A DNA stretch of 64,000 nt from contig JAPOKJ010000010.1 of assembly GCA_029977705.1 (NCBI GenBank), positions 1 to 64,000 of the forward strand, written 5' to 3'. Below, piece by piece: positions 7,120 through 15,719 of this stretch. The DNA is from Burkholderiales bacterium (GTDB lineage Bacteria; Pseudomonadota; Gammaproteobacteria; Burkholderiales; Burkholderiaceae_E). Made by a program: the position numbers and the translations under genes. The notes under the pieces are model-generated. The model made no database searches. It was not told where the DNA came from and saw only the letters and a program-made list of their open reading frames with translations. Positions within the stretch are counted from its first letter, which is position 1, and every line of letters starts with the position of its first letter.

Positions 7120-8085
7120 ATGACGGTCATGAGTTATGCCGAGGCGGCGGTGGCCGCCTTGTCCGAGGCGATGCAGCACGACCCCGCCATCGTGGTGCTG
7201 GGCGAGGATGTCGGGCGCGGGGGCATCTTTGCCCAGTACAAGGGCCTGCTCGAGCGCTTTGGCCCGGCGCGGGTGATCGACACGCCGATCTCCGAGTCGA
7301 CCATCATGGGGGCTGCCGTCGGCATGGCCCTGACCGGCCTGAAGCCGGTGGTCGAGTTGCGCGTGATGGACTTTGCCCTGTGCGCGATGGACGAAATCAT
7401 CAACCAGGCGGCCAAGAACCGCTTCATGTTCGGTGGCCAGGGCCGCGTGCCGGTGGTGATCCGGATGCCGATCGGCATCTGGTCGTCGTCGGCCGCGCAG
7501 CACTCGCAGTCGCTCGAGGCCTGGTTCGCCCATGTGCCCGGCCTGGTGGTGGTGGCGCCCTCATGCGCCCAGGACAACTACGGGCTGCTCAAGAGCGCAT
7601 TGGCCTGCGGCGATCCGGTGGCCTACCTGGAGCACAAGGAATTGTGGGGTCAGGCCGGCGAGGTTGCCGCGGCGACGGCGGTACCGATCGGCAAGGCGGC
7701 GGTGCGGCGCGCCGGCAAGGATCTGACCCTGATCAGCTGGAGCAAGGCGGTGCAGTGGTCGCTCGAGGCGGCCACGCTGCTGGCCGCTGCCGATGAGCCG
7801 CTCGATGTCGAGGTGATCGACCTGCGCACGCTCTGGCCCTGGGACCGCGATACCGTGCTCGACAGCGTGCGCCGTACCGGTCGCGCCCTGATCGTGCACG
7901 AGGCGGTGCAGGTGGCCGGCTTTGGTGCCGAGATCGCCGCGGTGATTGCCGAGGAGGGCGCCGGCCGGGTCCGGCGACTGGGCGCGCCGCGGGCGCCGGT
8001 GGGCTATGCCCCGGTGCTCGAGGCACAGACCCGGGTCACGCCGCAAGGCATCGTCGAGGCGGCGCGCGCCCTGATGAAGTCCTGA
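7120..8085 (+). CDS. Thiamine-diphosphate dehydrogenase E1 beta subunit (transketolase-like)
   Basis: 321 residues from the ATG at 7120, which has GAGGAG (7107-7112) at ideal distance. A TTG at 7105 in the same frame overlaps the alpha stop but has no SD. Recognisable E1 beta segments: VLGEDVGRGGIFAQYKGL, DTPISESTIMGAAVGMALTG, MDEIINQAAKNRFM, the C-terminal half EVIDLRTLWPWDRDTVLDSV and LIVHEAVQVAGFGAEIAA. It forms the alpha2beta2 E1 component with the gene 11 bp upstream. The partner acyltransferase must be encoded elsewhere. Confidence 0.93.
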   Translation: MTVMSYAEAAVAALSEAMQHDPAIVVLGEDVGRGGIFAQYKGLLERFGPARVIDTPISESTIMGAAVGMALTGLKPVVELRVMDFALCAMDEIINQAAKNRFMFGGQGRVPVVIRMPIGIWSSSAAQHSQSLEAWFAHVPGLVVVAPSCAQDNYGLLKSALACGDPVAYLEHKELWGQAGEVAAATAVPIGKAAVRRAGKDLTLISWSKAVQWSLEAATLLAAADEPLDVEVIDLRTLWPWDRDTVLDSVRRTGRALIVHEAVQVAGFGAEIAAVIAEEGAGRVRRLGAPRAPVGYAPVLEAQTRVTPQGIVEAARALMKS

Positions 8086-8139
8086 GGCCGTCGCGCCCGG
8101 CCCCGTTGCCTGATCCTGACCGGCAGACCGGGTCGGCCC

Positions 8140-8187
8140 TCAGCGCGGCATCAGCCAGCGCGGCATGATTTCAGCGCGGCATCAGCC
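8140..8187. repeat. 31-bp-spaced direct repeat at the 3' end of the leftward envelope gene
   Basis: TCAGCGCGGCATCAGCC occurs at 8140-8156 and 8171-8187, with a shortened third copy (AGCGCGGCAT) between them. The right copy holds the gene's last codons and its TGA (8171-8173, minus); the left copy is the same tail repeated past the stop. Confidence 0.8.
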
Positions 8188-9007
8188 GGTTGCCGACGAC
8201 GCGCACCTTGCTGCCCAGGTTGTAGGCCGGCATCAAGTCCATGTGGATTTTCTGGGTCTGGCCGTTGTCCATCAGCAGGGTGACTTCGAAGACCCGCTTG
8301 CCGAAATTCAGCTCGCCGTCTTCGGCGCCGATCATGGGCCGCACGCCCCCGGTGCCGATCGAGGTGCCGTAGCCGCGGGTCGGCATCTCGGTATTGCTGC
8401 CCGGCTCGCTGGGCCGGCGCTCGGCGCTGGACATCCAGGAGGGCTGGGGCCGGATCCGCACCGAGCGCACCTGCAGCAAGGTGCCGCAGTTGGCGCAGGC
8501 GCTGCCGCCGGGTCCGGTGTCCTTGCCGGCGCGGTTGGCATCGCCCTTGCTGGCTTTGCCGTCCTTGCCGTCGCGGACGCCGGCGCGGCTGCCGTCCTTG
8601 CCTTCGGGGCGACTGCCCGGGGCGCCCGGCTCGGGGCGGATGCCACTGACGCCTTGCTGCCCGAAGCCGGACAGGGTCCGGTCGGCGGGGCCGGGTCCGG
8701 TGCCCGAGAGCCTGCGATCCGGTGAGGCGGGTCCGGTCCCCGAGACCGGGCCGCCGCCCGAGACGGGGCCACCACCCGAGACCGGGCTGCTGCCGGCCCC
8801 TGGCTGGCTGCCGCTGGTCTGCGCGGGCAGGCCCTGGCTCAGGCCCAGCCCGAGCAGGACCAGCAGGCTGGCGCGGCGCAGGCGCCCGCCACGCAGGCGG
8901 TCAGGCAGGTTGGCAGGCGCGTGGCCACTCAGGCGTCCATGCAGGTGGTCAGGCGGGTGGCCAGGAGGGCAGTCGAGGGCGCAGCGCAGGGCGGCAACGA
9001 GGGTCAT
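8171..9007 (-). CDS. SlyB/glycine-zipper-2TM-like envelope protein with a repetitive linker
   Basis: About 278 residues from the ATG at 9005-9007; a TTG at 9026-9028 could add seven, and neither has a good SD. A hydrophobic segment ASLLVLLGLGLSQGLPAQ (about 55-72) looks like a signal sequence preceded by an unusually long basic region. Then comes a Gly/Pro/Ser-rich stretch with PVSGGG repeats and GKDG-rich charged sequence. The last 100 residues match the ends of SlyB-type outer-membrane proteins: SACANCGTLLQVRSVRI, then FEVTLLMDNGQTQKIHM and LGSKVRVVGNRL. The Gly-zipper membrane hairpin that normally joins these parts is missing. Function unknown; periplasmic or outer-membrane location inferred. 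Confidence 0.7.
   Translation of the reverse strand: MTLVAALRCALDCPPGHPPDHLHGRLSGHAPANLPDRLRGGRLRRASLLVLLGLGLSQGLPAQTSGSQPGAGSSPVSGGGPVSGGGPVSGTGPASPDRRLSGTGPGPADRTLSGFGQQGVSGIRPEPGAPGSRPEGKDGSRAGVRDGKDGKASKGDANRAGKDTGPGGSACANCGTLLQVRSVRIRPQPSWMSSAERRPSEPGSNTEMPTRGYGTSIGTGGVRPMIGAEDGELNFGKRVFEVTLLMDNGQTQKIHMDLMPAYNLGSKVRVVGNRLMPR
8739..8792. repeat. 18-bp tandem repeat, three units, coding
   Basis: CCCGAGACCGGGCCGCCG and two close variants follow without a gap (8739-8756, 8757-8774, 8775-8792). In the leftward gene they encode repeated six-residue PVSGGG/PVSGTG blocks of the linker. Confidence 0.8.
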
Positions 9008-9196
9008 GGTGATGCAACGTCTGGACAAGGACTGATGTTGACCCTTTCACCGCCGGATGTCGATGCCCCTGGCGACGGCCGGTCATGGGCCGGGGCGTCC
9101 GGCCGCCATTGGCCGATAATGCACGGGGCGGCGCGCATGGGCGCCAGCACGCCGGTGCGGGCGCAGGCGCCCCCGACAGGGTCTGACGGCCCTTGC

Positions 9197-9271
9197 GAAG
9201 CCCGCCCATTCGAAGCCCGCCCGTTCGATGCTCGCCGTTTTGAGACCCGCCGTTTTGAGACCCGCCCTGCA
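9197..9271. repeat. 15-bp tandem repeat, five units, upstream of the thioesterase
   Basis: Five contiguous 15-nt units at 9197, 9212, 9227, 9242 and 9257 share the core GA(A/G)(G/A)CCCGCC followed by a T-rich end; units 4 and 5 both open with GAGACCCGCC. The array lies in the 270-nt gap between the divergent SlyB-like and thioesterase genes and ends at the thioesterase SD. It could vary in copy number and so change the leader or promoter spacing. Confidence 0.75.
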
Positions 9272-9282
9272 AGGAGATGCCG

Positions 9283-9672
9283 GTGGATGCCGATCAGATG
9301 TTGAAGGACTTGTTTGCCCCCTGGGTCCAGGCCCTGGGCCTGAAGTGCCAGTCGATGCAGCCGGGCGAGGCGGTGTTCCTGCTCCCCTTCTCGCCGCAGC
9401 TGTGCCGCGAGGGAGGCTCGGTGTGCGGCCAGGCCCTGATGTCTGCGGCCGATACCGCCATGGTGTTTGCCATCAGTGCGCAGCTGGGCGGCTTCAAGCC
9501 GATGACGACGGTGTCGCTGAACAACAGTTTCCTGCGCCCGGTGATGGGCGATGCGCGGATCACGGCCCGGGTGCTCAAGCCGGGCAAGACCCTGATGTTT
9601 GGCGAGATCGAGATCGCCGGTCCCGATGGCAAGCTGTGCGCGCATGCCACCACGACCTACGCGCTGGTCTGA
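9283..9672 (+). CDS. PaaI-type hotdog-fold thioesterase
   Basis: About 129 residues. A single hotdog domain with the PaaI/acyl-CoA thioesterase signature: GSVCGQALMSAADTAMVFAI on the central helix, the strand TTVSLNNSFLRPVMGDARITAR, then KTLMFGEIEIAGPDGKLCAH. It would hydrolyse a CoA thioester; PaaI relatives act on phenylacetyl-CoA intermediates, but many are general. Start choice: AAGGAG at 9271-9276 directly abuts the ATG at 9277, leaving no spacer, whereas the in-frame GTG at 9283 sits at the ideal six-base distance, so I prefer GTG. It stands alone with no operon partner. Confidence 0.88.
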   Translation: MDADQMLKDLFAPWVQALGLKCQSMQPGEAVFLLPFSPQLCREGGSVCGQALMSAADTAMVFAISAQLGGFKPMTTVSLNNSFLRPVMGDARITARVLKPGKTLMFGEIEIAGPDGKLCAHATTTYALV

Positions 9673-9685
9673 GCGGGTGAGCGGC

Positions 9686-10168
9686 TCAGCTCTCGAAGAC
9701 CCCTTGCGCGCGGTTCTTGCGCACACTTTGCCAGGGATGCAGGCGGCCATTCATCGCCACCTGCACGCCGTGACCGGCCTGCGCCGCAGCGCCCATCGCA
9801 AAGCCGAGATTGAACAAGGCATCGGAGCCTGCCACTTCGTAGGGCACCATGGCACCGGTGAGGATGATGGTCCTGGCCAGGCCGGCTGCGCCCAGCACGC
9901 GGGCGGTCTCGGCCATGGTGTCGGTGCCGTGGATGATGATGATGCGTTCCTCGGCACTGGCCCGGCAGGCCGCAAGAATCTGCTGGCGGTGATGATCGAG
10001 CATGTCCAGGCTGTCGATCAGCATCAGCACCTCGAGCGTGACCGGGGCGACCAGGCGCATGCGCGCCGCGATCTCGTGCAGATGGCTGTCGGCAAAGCCG
10101 AGCGAGCCGGTGATCGGGTTGTAGTGCTTGTCGAAGGTGCCGCCGGTACTGATGATGCGAAAGGCCAT
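9686..10168 (-). CDS. Asparaginase-like protein, N-terminal domain only
   Basis: 160 residues. It carries the first catalytic Thr motif of class asparaginases (IISTGGTFDKHY, residues 5-16) and the second (IIHGTDTMAETARVLG, about 78-93), then ILTGAMVPYEVAGSDALFNLG. Full asparaginases have about 330 residues with a C-terminal domain; this one ends after the N-terminal fold, so it is a short single-domain relative rather than an obvious truncation. Substrate hydrolysis is plausible because both Thr motifs are intact, but activity is not assured. The ATG has no SD. Confidence 0.88.
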   Translation of the reverse strand: MAFRIISTGGTFDKHYNPITGSLGFADSHLHEIAARMRLVAPVTLEVLMLIDSLDMLDHHRQQILAACRASAEERIIIIHGTDTMAETARVLGAAGLARTIILTGAMVPYEVAGSDALFNLGFAMGAAAQAGHGVQVAMNGRLHPWQSVRKNRAQGVFES

Positions 10169-10214
10169 GGTCGTAGAATCCGCGTCTGCATGAAAGTTCG
10201 GAGCAAGTGTAAGC

Positions 10215-11093
10215 GTGTTTGATCAAGTTGTTTTCGCGGGCGGGGGACACCGCTGCTGGTGGCAGGCGGGGTTCTGGGACGTGGTGGCTCCGGCCATCGA
10301 GCTGCGCCCGCGCGTCATTGCGGCGGTCTCGGCCGGTGCGGCCACGGCCTGCCTGCTCTATGGCAACAACTCGCGCGACGCCCTCGACTATTACCATGAG
10401 CTGCTGCGCAGCGGGGCCCGCAACGCCTACTGGGGCAACCTGGTCAAACCGGGCCGCAAGGTCTTTCCCCATGCCGGGATTTATCGCCAGGCCCTGCGCA
10501 CGCTGCTCGGCGGCGAACACTACCGGCAGCTCATGTGGAGCGCGCCCGAGATCCGCATCCAGTATGCGCGCATCCCGCACTGGAGCGGACCGCGCTCGGC
10601 GACCCTGGTCGGCATGCTGGCCTACAACCTGGAAAAGCGTTGGCGCCGCCCGCTGCATCCCACCTTTGGGCGCAAGCTGGGCTTTCGAAGCGAGGTGGTG
10701 CGCATCCAGGACTGCAGGGACGAGGAGGACCTGTTCTCGCTGATCATTGCCTCGAGCTGCACGCCGCCCTTCACACCGATCGAGTACCGGGGCGGGCGTC
10801 CGACGCTGGATGGCGGCATGGTCGACAATGTGCCGATCGATGCGCTCGACCCGGATGACGGTCCGACCCTGGTGCTGACCACGCGGCGCTATCCGCGTCA
10901 TGCGCCGATCTTCCTGCGCCAGGGGCGGGTCTATGTGCAGCCTTCGGAGACGCCGCCGGCCTCGAGCTGGGATTACACCCGCCCGGGCCATTTCGAGGAC
11001 ACTTACAAGCTGGGCCGCATGGACGGCCACCAGTTCCTGATCACTTTCGCGCTCAAGAAGCGCCCGACCCTCGAGGGCATGCTGGCCGGCTGA
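10215..11093 (+). CDS. Patatin-like phospholipase
   Basis: 292 residues. Patatin fold hallmarks: oxyanion loop AGGGHRC (residues 8-14), nucleophile elbow AVSAGAA (about 36-42, Ser in a GxSxG-like motif whose first Gly is Ala) and the catalytic Asp in LDGGMVDN (about 197-204). These enzymes use a Ser-Asp dyad to deacylate phospholipids or other lipids. No signal peptide, so cytosolic or membrane-associated. Start is GTG with a distant GGAG. It is convergent with parB, with only a 22-bp gap. Confidence 0.92.
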   Translation: MFDQVVFAGGGHRCWWQAGFWDVVAPAIELRPRVIAAVSAGAATACLLYGNNSRDALDYYHELLRSGARNAYWGNLVKPGRKVFPHAGIYRQALRTLLGGEHYRQLMWSAPEIRIQYARIPHWSGPRSATLVGMLAYNLEKRWRRPLHPTFGRKLGFRSEVVRIQDCRDEEDLFSLIIASSCTPPFTPIEYRGGRPTLDGGMVDNVPIDALDPDDGPTLVLTTRRYPRHAPIFLRQGRVYVQPSETPPASSWDYTRPGHFEDTYKLGRMDGHQFLITFALKKRPTLEGMLAG

Positions 11094-11115
11094 AGGCCGG
11101 GCAGCGTGACGGTGA

Positions 11116-12030
11116 TTACTCGCCGGCCGAGCCCTTGAGGCGCGCCACCAGGCCTTCGAATTCCTCGTCGCCGAAAAAGTGCAGCACCAGGGTGCCGCGC
11201 CGTTTGGCATCGGCCTTGATCTGCACGCGGGTGCCCAGCAGATCGGCCAGCTCTTCCTCGAGGCGTGCGATGTCGCGCGAGGGATGGGCCGCGTTGCGCC
11301 GTGCAGGTGGCTTGTCCTCGAGATAGGCGGTGCCCTCGCGCAAGGTCTCGGCCACCAGCTTCTCGGTGTCGCGTACCGACAGCTGGCGCGCATTGATGCG
11401 CTGGGCCAGCATCAGTTGCACCGGCTTGTCGACGGCCAGCAGGGCACGGGCATGACCCATGTCCAGGTCACCGGCCAGCAGCATGGTCTGCACCGGTTCG
11501 GCCAGTTGCAGCAGGCGCAGCAGGTTGGAGGTGGCGCTGCGCGAGCGGCCGATGCTTTGCGCGGCCTGTTCGTGCGAGAAGCCGAACTCGTCGATGAGGC
11601 GCCGGATGGCCTGCGCTTCTTCGAGCGGATTGAGGTCTTCGCGCTGGATGTTCTCGATCAGGGCCATCGCCAGGGCGGACTGGTCATCGACCTCGCGGAT
11701 GATGACCGGTACCTCGTTCAGCCCGGCCAGGCGCGCTGCGCGATAGCGGCGTTCGCCGGCGATGATTTCATGGTCGATCTCGCCCTGCGGCGAGGTCAGC
11801 GGCCGCACGGTGATCGGCTGCATCAGGCCATGGGCCTTGATGGAGTCGGCCAGCTCCTGGAGCGAGGTCTCGTCCATGTGCGTGCGCGGCTGGTACTTGC
11901 CGGCCTGCAGCCGTGACAGGGCGAGGGTGGTCAGGTTTGAACCGGTGGCCGCGGCAGCCGGTTCGTTGTAGCCGCCCAGCAGGGCGTCCAGGCCGCGGCC
12001 CAGTCCTTTGGGCTTGATCATCTTGTTCAT
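11116..12030 (-). CDS. parB: Chromosome-partitioning protein ParB
   Basis: 304 residues. Starts with KPKGLGRGLDALLGG, then the CTP-binding N domain with GERRYRAARLAGL (about 100-112) and the ENIQREDLNPLEEAQA segment, the parS-reading helix-turn-helix (SHEQAAQSIGRSRSATSNLL, about 160-180) and a C-terminal dimerisation domain. ParB loads at parS as a CTP-dependent sliding clamp and recruits ParA and SMC. Two parS-like palindromes lie about 4 kb away at 16164 and 16593. Second gene of the parA-parB pair, 22 bp after parA. Confidence 0.97.
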   Translation of the reverse strand: MNKMIKPKGLGRGLDALLGGYNEPAAAATGSNLTTLALSRLQAGKYQPRTHMDETSLQELADSIKAHGLMQPITVRPLTSPQGEIDHEIIAGERRYRAARLAGLNEVPVIIREVDDQSALAMALIENIQREDLNPLEEAQAIRRLIDEFGFSHEQAAQSIGRSRSATSNLLRLLQLAEPVQTMLLAGDLDMGHARALLAVDKPVQLMLAQRINARQLSVRDTEKLVAETLREGTAYLEDKPPARRNAAHPSRDIARLEEELADLLGTRVQIKADAKRRGTLVLHFFGDEEFEGLVARLKGSAGE

Positions 12031-12052
12031 GCTGTCTGCGAAAGCGGACGCC

Positions 12053-12838
12053 TCAGCGTCCTGTGGCGGCCAGGTGACCGAGCCGTTCGATCAGTTCGGT
12101 GCCGAATTCCAGATAGGCCTTCGAGCCCTTGGAGACCGGGTCGAAGACCACGCCGGGCTGGCCGTAGCTGGGCGCTTCGGCCAGGCGCACATTGCGCGGG
12201 ATCACGGTCTTGAACACCTTGTCACCGAAGTGGCCCTGCAGTTGTTGCGAGACCTGCTGGGCCAGTGTGACGCGCGGGTCGAACATGACGCGCAACAGGC
12301 CGATGATCTTCAGGTTGGTGTTGAAATTGGCGTGCACCTTCTTGATGGTGTTGACCAGGTCCGACAGGCCCTCGAGGGCGAAGTATTCACACTGCATCGG
12401 GATGATCACGCCATGGGCGGCGCAAAAGCCGTTCAGGGTGAGCATCGACAACGAGGGCGGGCAATCGATGAGGACGAAGTCGTAGCGGTCATCGACGGCG
12501 GCCAGGGCATCCTTCAGGCGCGTCTCGCGCTCGTCGAAGCCGACCAGCTCGACCTCGGCACCGGCCAGGTCGCGGTTGGCGGGCAGCACGTCATAACCGC
12601 CGGCATGCGAGTGCTGCGCGGCATCGCGCACCTCGCACATGCCGATCAGCACGTGGTAGACGCTGCGGCGCAGGCTGCGCTTGTCGATGCCGCTGCCCAT
12701 GGTGGCATTGCCCTGGGGATCCAGGTCGACCAGCAGCGTGCGCTTGCCCAGCTTGGCCAGGGCAGCGGCGGCATTCACGGTGGTGGTGGTTTTGCCGACG
12801 CCGCCTTTCTGGTTGGCGATCACGAAGATGAGTGCCAC
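12053..12838 (-). CDS. parA: Chromosome-partitioning ATPase ParA (Soj)
   Basis: 261 residues, the short chromosomal ParA type without an N-terminal DNA-binding extension. Deviant Walker A NQKGGVGKTTTTVN (residues 8-21), Walker A' VDLDPQGNATMGSG, and Walker B FVLIDCPPSLSMLTLN. It forms ATP-dependent nucleoid-bound dimers that move ParB-parS complexes. The start is GTG with no clear SD; an alternative start would cut into the first strand. It follows rsmG by 77 bp on the minus strand. Confidence 0.97.
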   Translation of the reverse strand: MALIFVIANQKGGVGKTTTTVNAAAALAKLGKRTLLVDLDPQGNATMGSGIDKRSLRRSVYHVLIGMCEVRDAAQHSHAGGYDVLPANRDLAGAEVELVGFDERETRLKDALAAVDDRYDFVLIDCPPSLSMLTLNGFCAAHGVIIPMQCEYFALEGLSDLVNTIKKVHANFNTNLKIIGLLRVMFDPRVTLAQQVSQQLQGHFGDKVFKTVIPRNVRLAEAPSYGQPGVVFDPVSKGSKAYLEFGTELIERLGHLAATGR

Positions 12839-12915
12839 GATTTCAGCGCGCTTTGAGGAAGGGGGACAGGGGGTGCGTCACAGGGTGTCGCGGGATGGCT
12901 ATGGTAACGGTTTTG

Positions 12916-13629
12916 TCATGCACATCCCACGCTTTCAATGAAGATGAGATGGCGCTGTGTGTTTTCGAGGCCGGGCGGTTGCAGTGCCGCGCCCTCGACT
13001 GTGAATCGCGTGTGCAGCGTGTGGGCCAGCTGATCGCCCAGTGCATCGATTTCATCTTGCGGCCACTGACCCTTGAGTGCGATCCAGCGTGAGCCGGGCT
13101 GACGCAGGTGCCAGCTGTGGCGGACGAAGTCGGACAGGCTGGCAAAGGCACGACAGGTGAAGATGCGCGGCTTTTCGCTGGCGGGCGGATCGGGCAGTTG
13201 CAGCGCCTCGATGCGTTGATGATGGGCCTGCACCTGGCGCAGGCCCAGCTCAGCCTTGCACTGATTGAGAAACGCCACCTTCTTGCCGACCGTGTCGACC
13301 ATATGGACGCGGCAGTCGGGCCAGGCCAGGGCATACATGATGCCCGGCATGCCGCCGCCGCTGCCGATATCGACCAGCTCGTCGGGCGGGCCCCCCAGTT
13401 TGTCCGCGATCGGCACGATCGTGGCCAGGCAATCGAGCAGGTGCAGGCTGAGCATGTCGGCCGGGTCGCGGACCGAGGTCAGGTTGTAGGCCTTGTTCCA
13501 CTTGTGCAGCAGGGCCACGTAGTGCAGCAGGCGCTCGGTGGCATCGGGCGGCAGTTGCAGTGGGTGCAGGCGGGCCAGCCCCTGCTGCAGGGGCGCGCGC
13601 AGGGCGTCGATGGCAGCAGGCAGACTCAT
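12916..13629 (-). CDS. rsmG: 16S rRNA (guanine527-N7)-methyltransferase RsmG (GidB)
   Basis: 237 residues. The SAM-binding motif ELVDIGSGGGMPGIMYAL (about 85-102) and upstream KWNKAYNLTSVRDP match GidB closely; VHMVDTVGKKVAFLNQ continues the Rossmann fold. It methylates G527 of 16S rRNA in the 530 loop. It follows mnmG by 29 bp in the conserved mnmG-rsmG-parA-parB order. Confidence 0.97.
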   Translation of the reverse strand: MSLPAAIDALRAPLQQGLARLHPLQLPPDATERLLHYVALLHKWNKAYNLTSVRDPADMLSLHLLDCLATIVPIADKLGGPPDELVDIGSGGGMPGIMYALAWPDCRVHMVDTVGKKVAFLNQCKAELGLRQVQAHHQRIEALQLPDPPASEKPRIFTCRAFASLSDFVRHSWHLRQPGSRWIALKGQWPQDEIDALGDQLAHTLHTRFTVEGAALQPPGLENTQRHLIFIESVGCA

Positions 13630-13658
13630 GGGCGCGGGCGAGGGCGGGCCGGCGTCGC

Positions 13659-15605
13659 TCAGGCGGCGCGCGGCAGGCCGCGTTTCTTCTTCAGCTGGAC
13701 CAGGAGGATGGACAGGGCGGCGGGGGTCACACCAGAGATGGCCGCCGCCTGGCCCAGGGTTTCCGGACGCTGCTGGTGCAGCTTGTTGCGGATCTCGTGG
13801 GACAGGGCCTTGATCGCCAGGTAGTCGAAGTCGGCCGGGATGCGCATCGAGACATGATGCTCCTGACGCTCGACCTCGACCTGCTGGCGGGTGATATAAC
13901 CCGAGTACTTGGCCAGCACCAGGACCTGGTCGACGGCCTGGGCGTGCTGGATCGGATCGGCCAGGGCCGGTGCCTGCGGCAAGGCCTTGGCGGGCATCGG
14001 CAAGGCCTCGATCTGGGCATAGCCAATGGCGGGGCGCTTGAGCAAATCGAACAGTGAGTGCTCGCGTTCCATGGGGTGGCCGAGGATCGGTGTGGCCACC
14101 TCGGCAGGCACCAGGGCCGGGGTCAGCCAGGTGCCGCGCAGCCGCTGCAACTCGGCCTCGACCCAGTCGCGCTTGCGGGCGAAGGCGTCCCAGCGGGCGT
14201 CGTCGACGCAGCCCAGGCGCCGGCCGATCTCGGTCAGGCGGGTGTCGGCATTGTCCTCGCGCAGGCTCAGCCGGTACTCGGCCCGGCTGGTGAACATGCG
14301 ATAGGGTTCGCTGACACCGCGGGTGATCAGGTCATTGACCAGGACGCCCAGATAGGCCTCGTCGCGGCGCGGTGACCAGGCTTCCTGGCCCTTGGCCTTC
14401 AGGCTGGCATTGAGCCCGGCCAGCAAGCCCTGGGCGGCGGCCTCTTCGTAGCCGGTCGTGCCATTGATCTGGCCCGCGAAAAAGAGTCCGCCGATCAGCT
14501 TGGTTTCCAGTGAGGCCTTCAGGGCCCGGGGATCGAAGTAGTCATACTCGATCGCGTAGCCGGGGCGCAGGATGTGGGCGTTTTCCAGGCCCGGGATCGA
14601 GCGCACCAGGGCGTACTGGATGTCGAAGGGCAGGCTGGTCGAGATGCCGTTGGGGTAGATCTCGTGGGTGCTCAGGCCTTCGGGTTCGAGGAAGATCTGG
14701 TGCGAGTCCTTGCCTGCGAAGCGGTGAATCTTGTCCTCGACCGAGGGGCAGTAGCGCGGCCCCACCCCCTCGATGACGCCGGTGAACATCGGTGAGCGGT
14801 CCAGGCCGCTGCGGATGATGTCATGGGTGCGGCTGTTGGTATGGGTGATCCAGCAGGGCAGTTGGCGCGGATGCTGTTCCGGCCGGCCCAGAAACGAGAA
14901 CACCGGAACCGGGTCGAGATCGCCCGGCTGCTCGATACACCTGGAAAAGTCGATGCTGCGGCCGTCGATGCGCGGCGGGGTGCCGGTTTTCAGGCGGCCC
15001 TGCGGCAACTTCATCTCTTTCAGGCGTTGGCCCAGGGTGATGGCGGGCGGGTCGCCGGCACGGCCGCCGGCATGGTTGGCCAGGCCGACATGGATCTTGC
15101 CATTGAGGAAGGTGCCCGCCGTCAGGACGACGGTACGGCCGAAAAACTTCAGTCCCAGCTGGGTGATGGCTCCGGCCACCCGTTCACCGCCGCCATGGCT
15201 GTCCGGATCGGATTCGAGGATCAGGTCGTCGACCGCCTGCTGGAACAGCCACAGGTTGGGCTGGTTTTCGAGACGGTGGCGGATGGCGGCGCGATACAGC
15301 ACGCGATCTGCCTGGGCGCGGGTGGCGCGCACCGCCGGCCCCTTGCTCGAATTCAGGATGCGGAACTGGATGCCGGCCTCGTCGGTGGCCGCCGCCATCG
15401 CGCCGCCCAGCGCATCAACTTCCTTGACCAGGTGGCCCTTGCCGATGCCGCCGATCGACGGATTGCAGGACATCTGACCCAGCGTTTCGATGTTGTGGGT
15501 GAGCAGCAGCGTGCTGCAGCCCATGCGGGCTGCCACCAGGGCTGCTTCGGTGCCGGCATGGCCGCCACCGACCACGATCACGTCAAAAACGGTCGGAAAA
15601 TTCAT
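13659..15605 (-). CDS. mnmG: tRNA uridine-5-carboxymethylaminomethyl modification enzyme MnmG (GidA)
   Basis: 648 residues from the ATG that opens [19 protein letters not shown]; the frame continues upstream but without coding character. FAD-binding [11 protein letters not shown] (about 12-22), the family signature [54 protein letters not shown] and [12 protein letters not shown]-like [20 protein letters not shown] are all present. With MnmE it installs cmnm5 on U34 of tRNAs. First gene of the leftward rsmG-parA-parB series, downstream of a GMC oxidoreductase gene with a 114-bp gap. No strong SD. Confidence 0.97.
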   Translation of the reverse strand: MNFPTVFDVIVVGGGHAGTEAALVAARMGCSTLLLTHNIETLGQMSCNPSIGGIGKGHLVKEVDALGGAMAAATDEAGIQFRILNSSKGPAVRATRAQADRVLYRAAIRHRLENQPNLWLFQQAVDDLILESDPDSHGGGERVAGAITQLGLKFFGRTVVLTAGTFLNGKIHVGLANHAGGRAGDPPAITLGQRLKEMKLPQGRLKTGTPPRIDGRSIDFSRCIEQPGDLDPVPVFSFLGRPEQHPRQLPCWITHTNSRTHDIIRSGLDRSPMFTGVIEGVGPRYCPSVEDKIHRFAGKDSHQIFLEPEGLSTHEIYPNGISTSLPFDIQYALVRSIPGLENAHILRPGYAIEYDYFDPRALKASLETKLIGGLFFAGQINGTTGYEEAAAQGLLAGLNASLKAKGQEAWSPRRDEAYLGVLVNDLITRGVSEPYRMFTSRAEYRLSLREDNADTRLTEIGRRLGCVDDARWDAFARKRDWVEAELQRLRGTWLTPALVPAEVATPILGHPMEREHSLFDLLKRPAIGYAQIEALPMPAKALPQAPALADPIQHAQAVDQVLVLAKYSGYITRQQVEVERQEHHVSMRIPADFDYLAIKALSHEIRNKLHQQRPETLGQAAAISGVTPAALSILLVQLKKKRGLPRAA

Positions 15606-15719
15606 AGGGGGGGTGCAGGGGAGGGCTGAGCCTCGCAAGGGCGCAAGGATACCCCCTGGGCCCCGGACGGGCAAGTGCAAACGGCACGCGGGCGGGGCTT
15701 TTGTGGGCGTACCCTTCGC

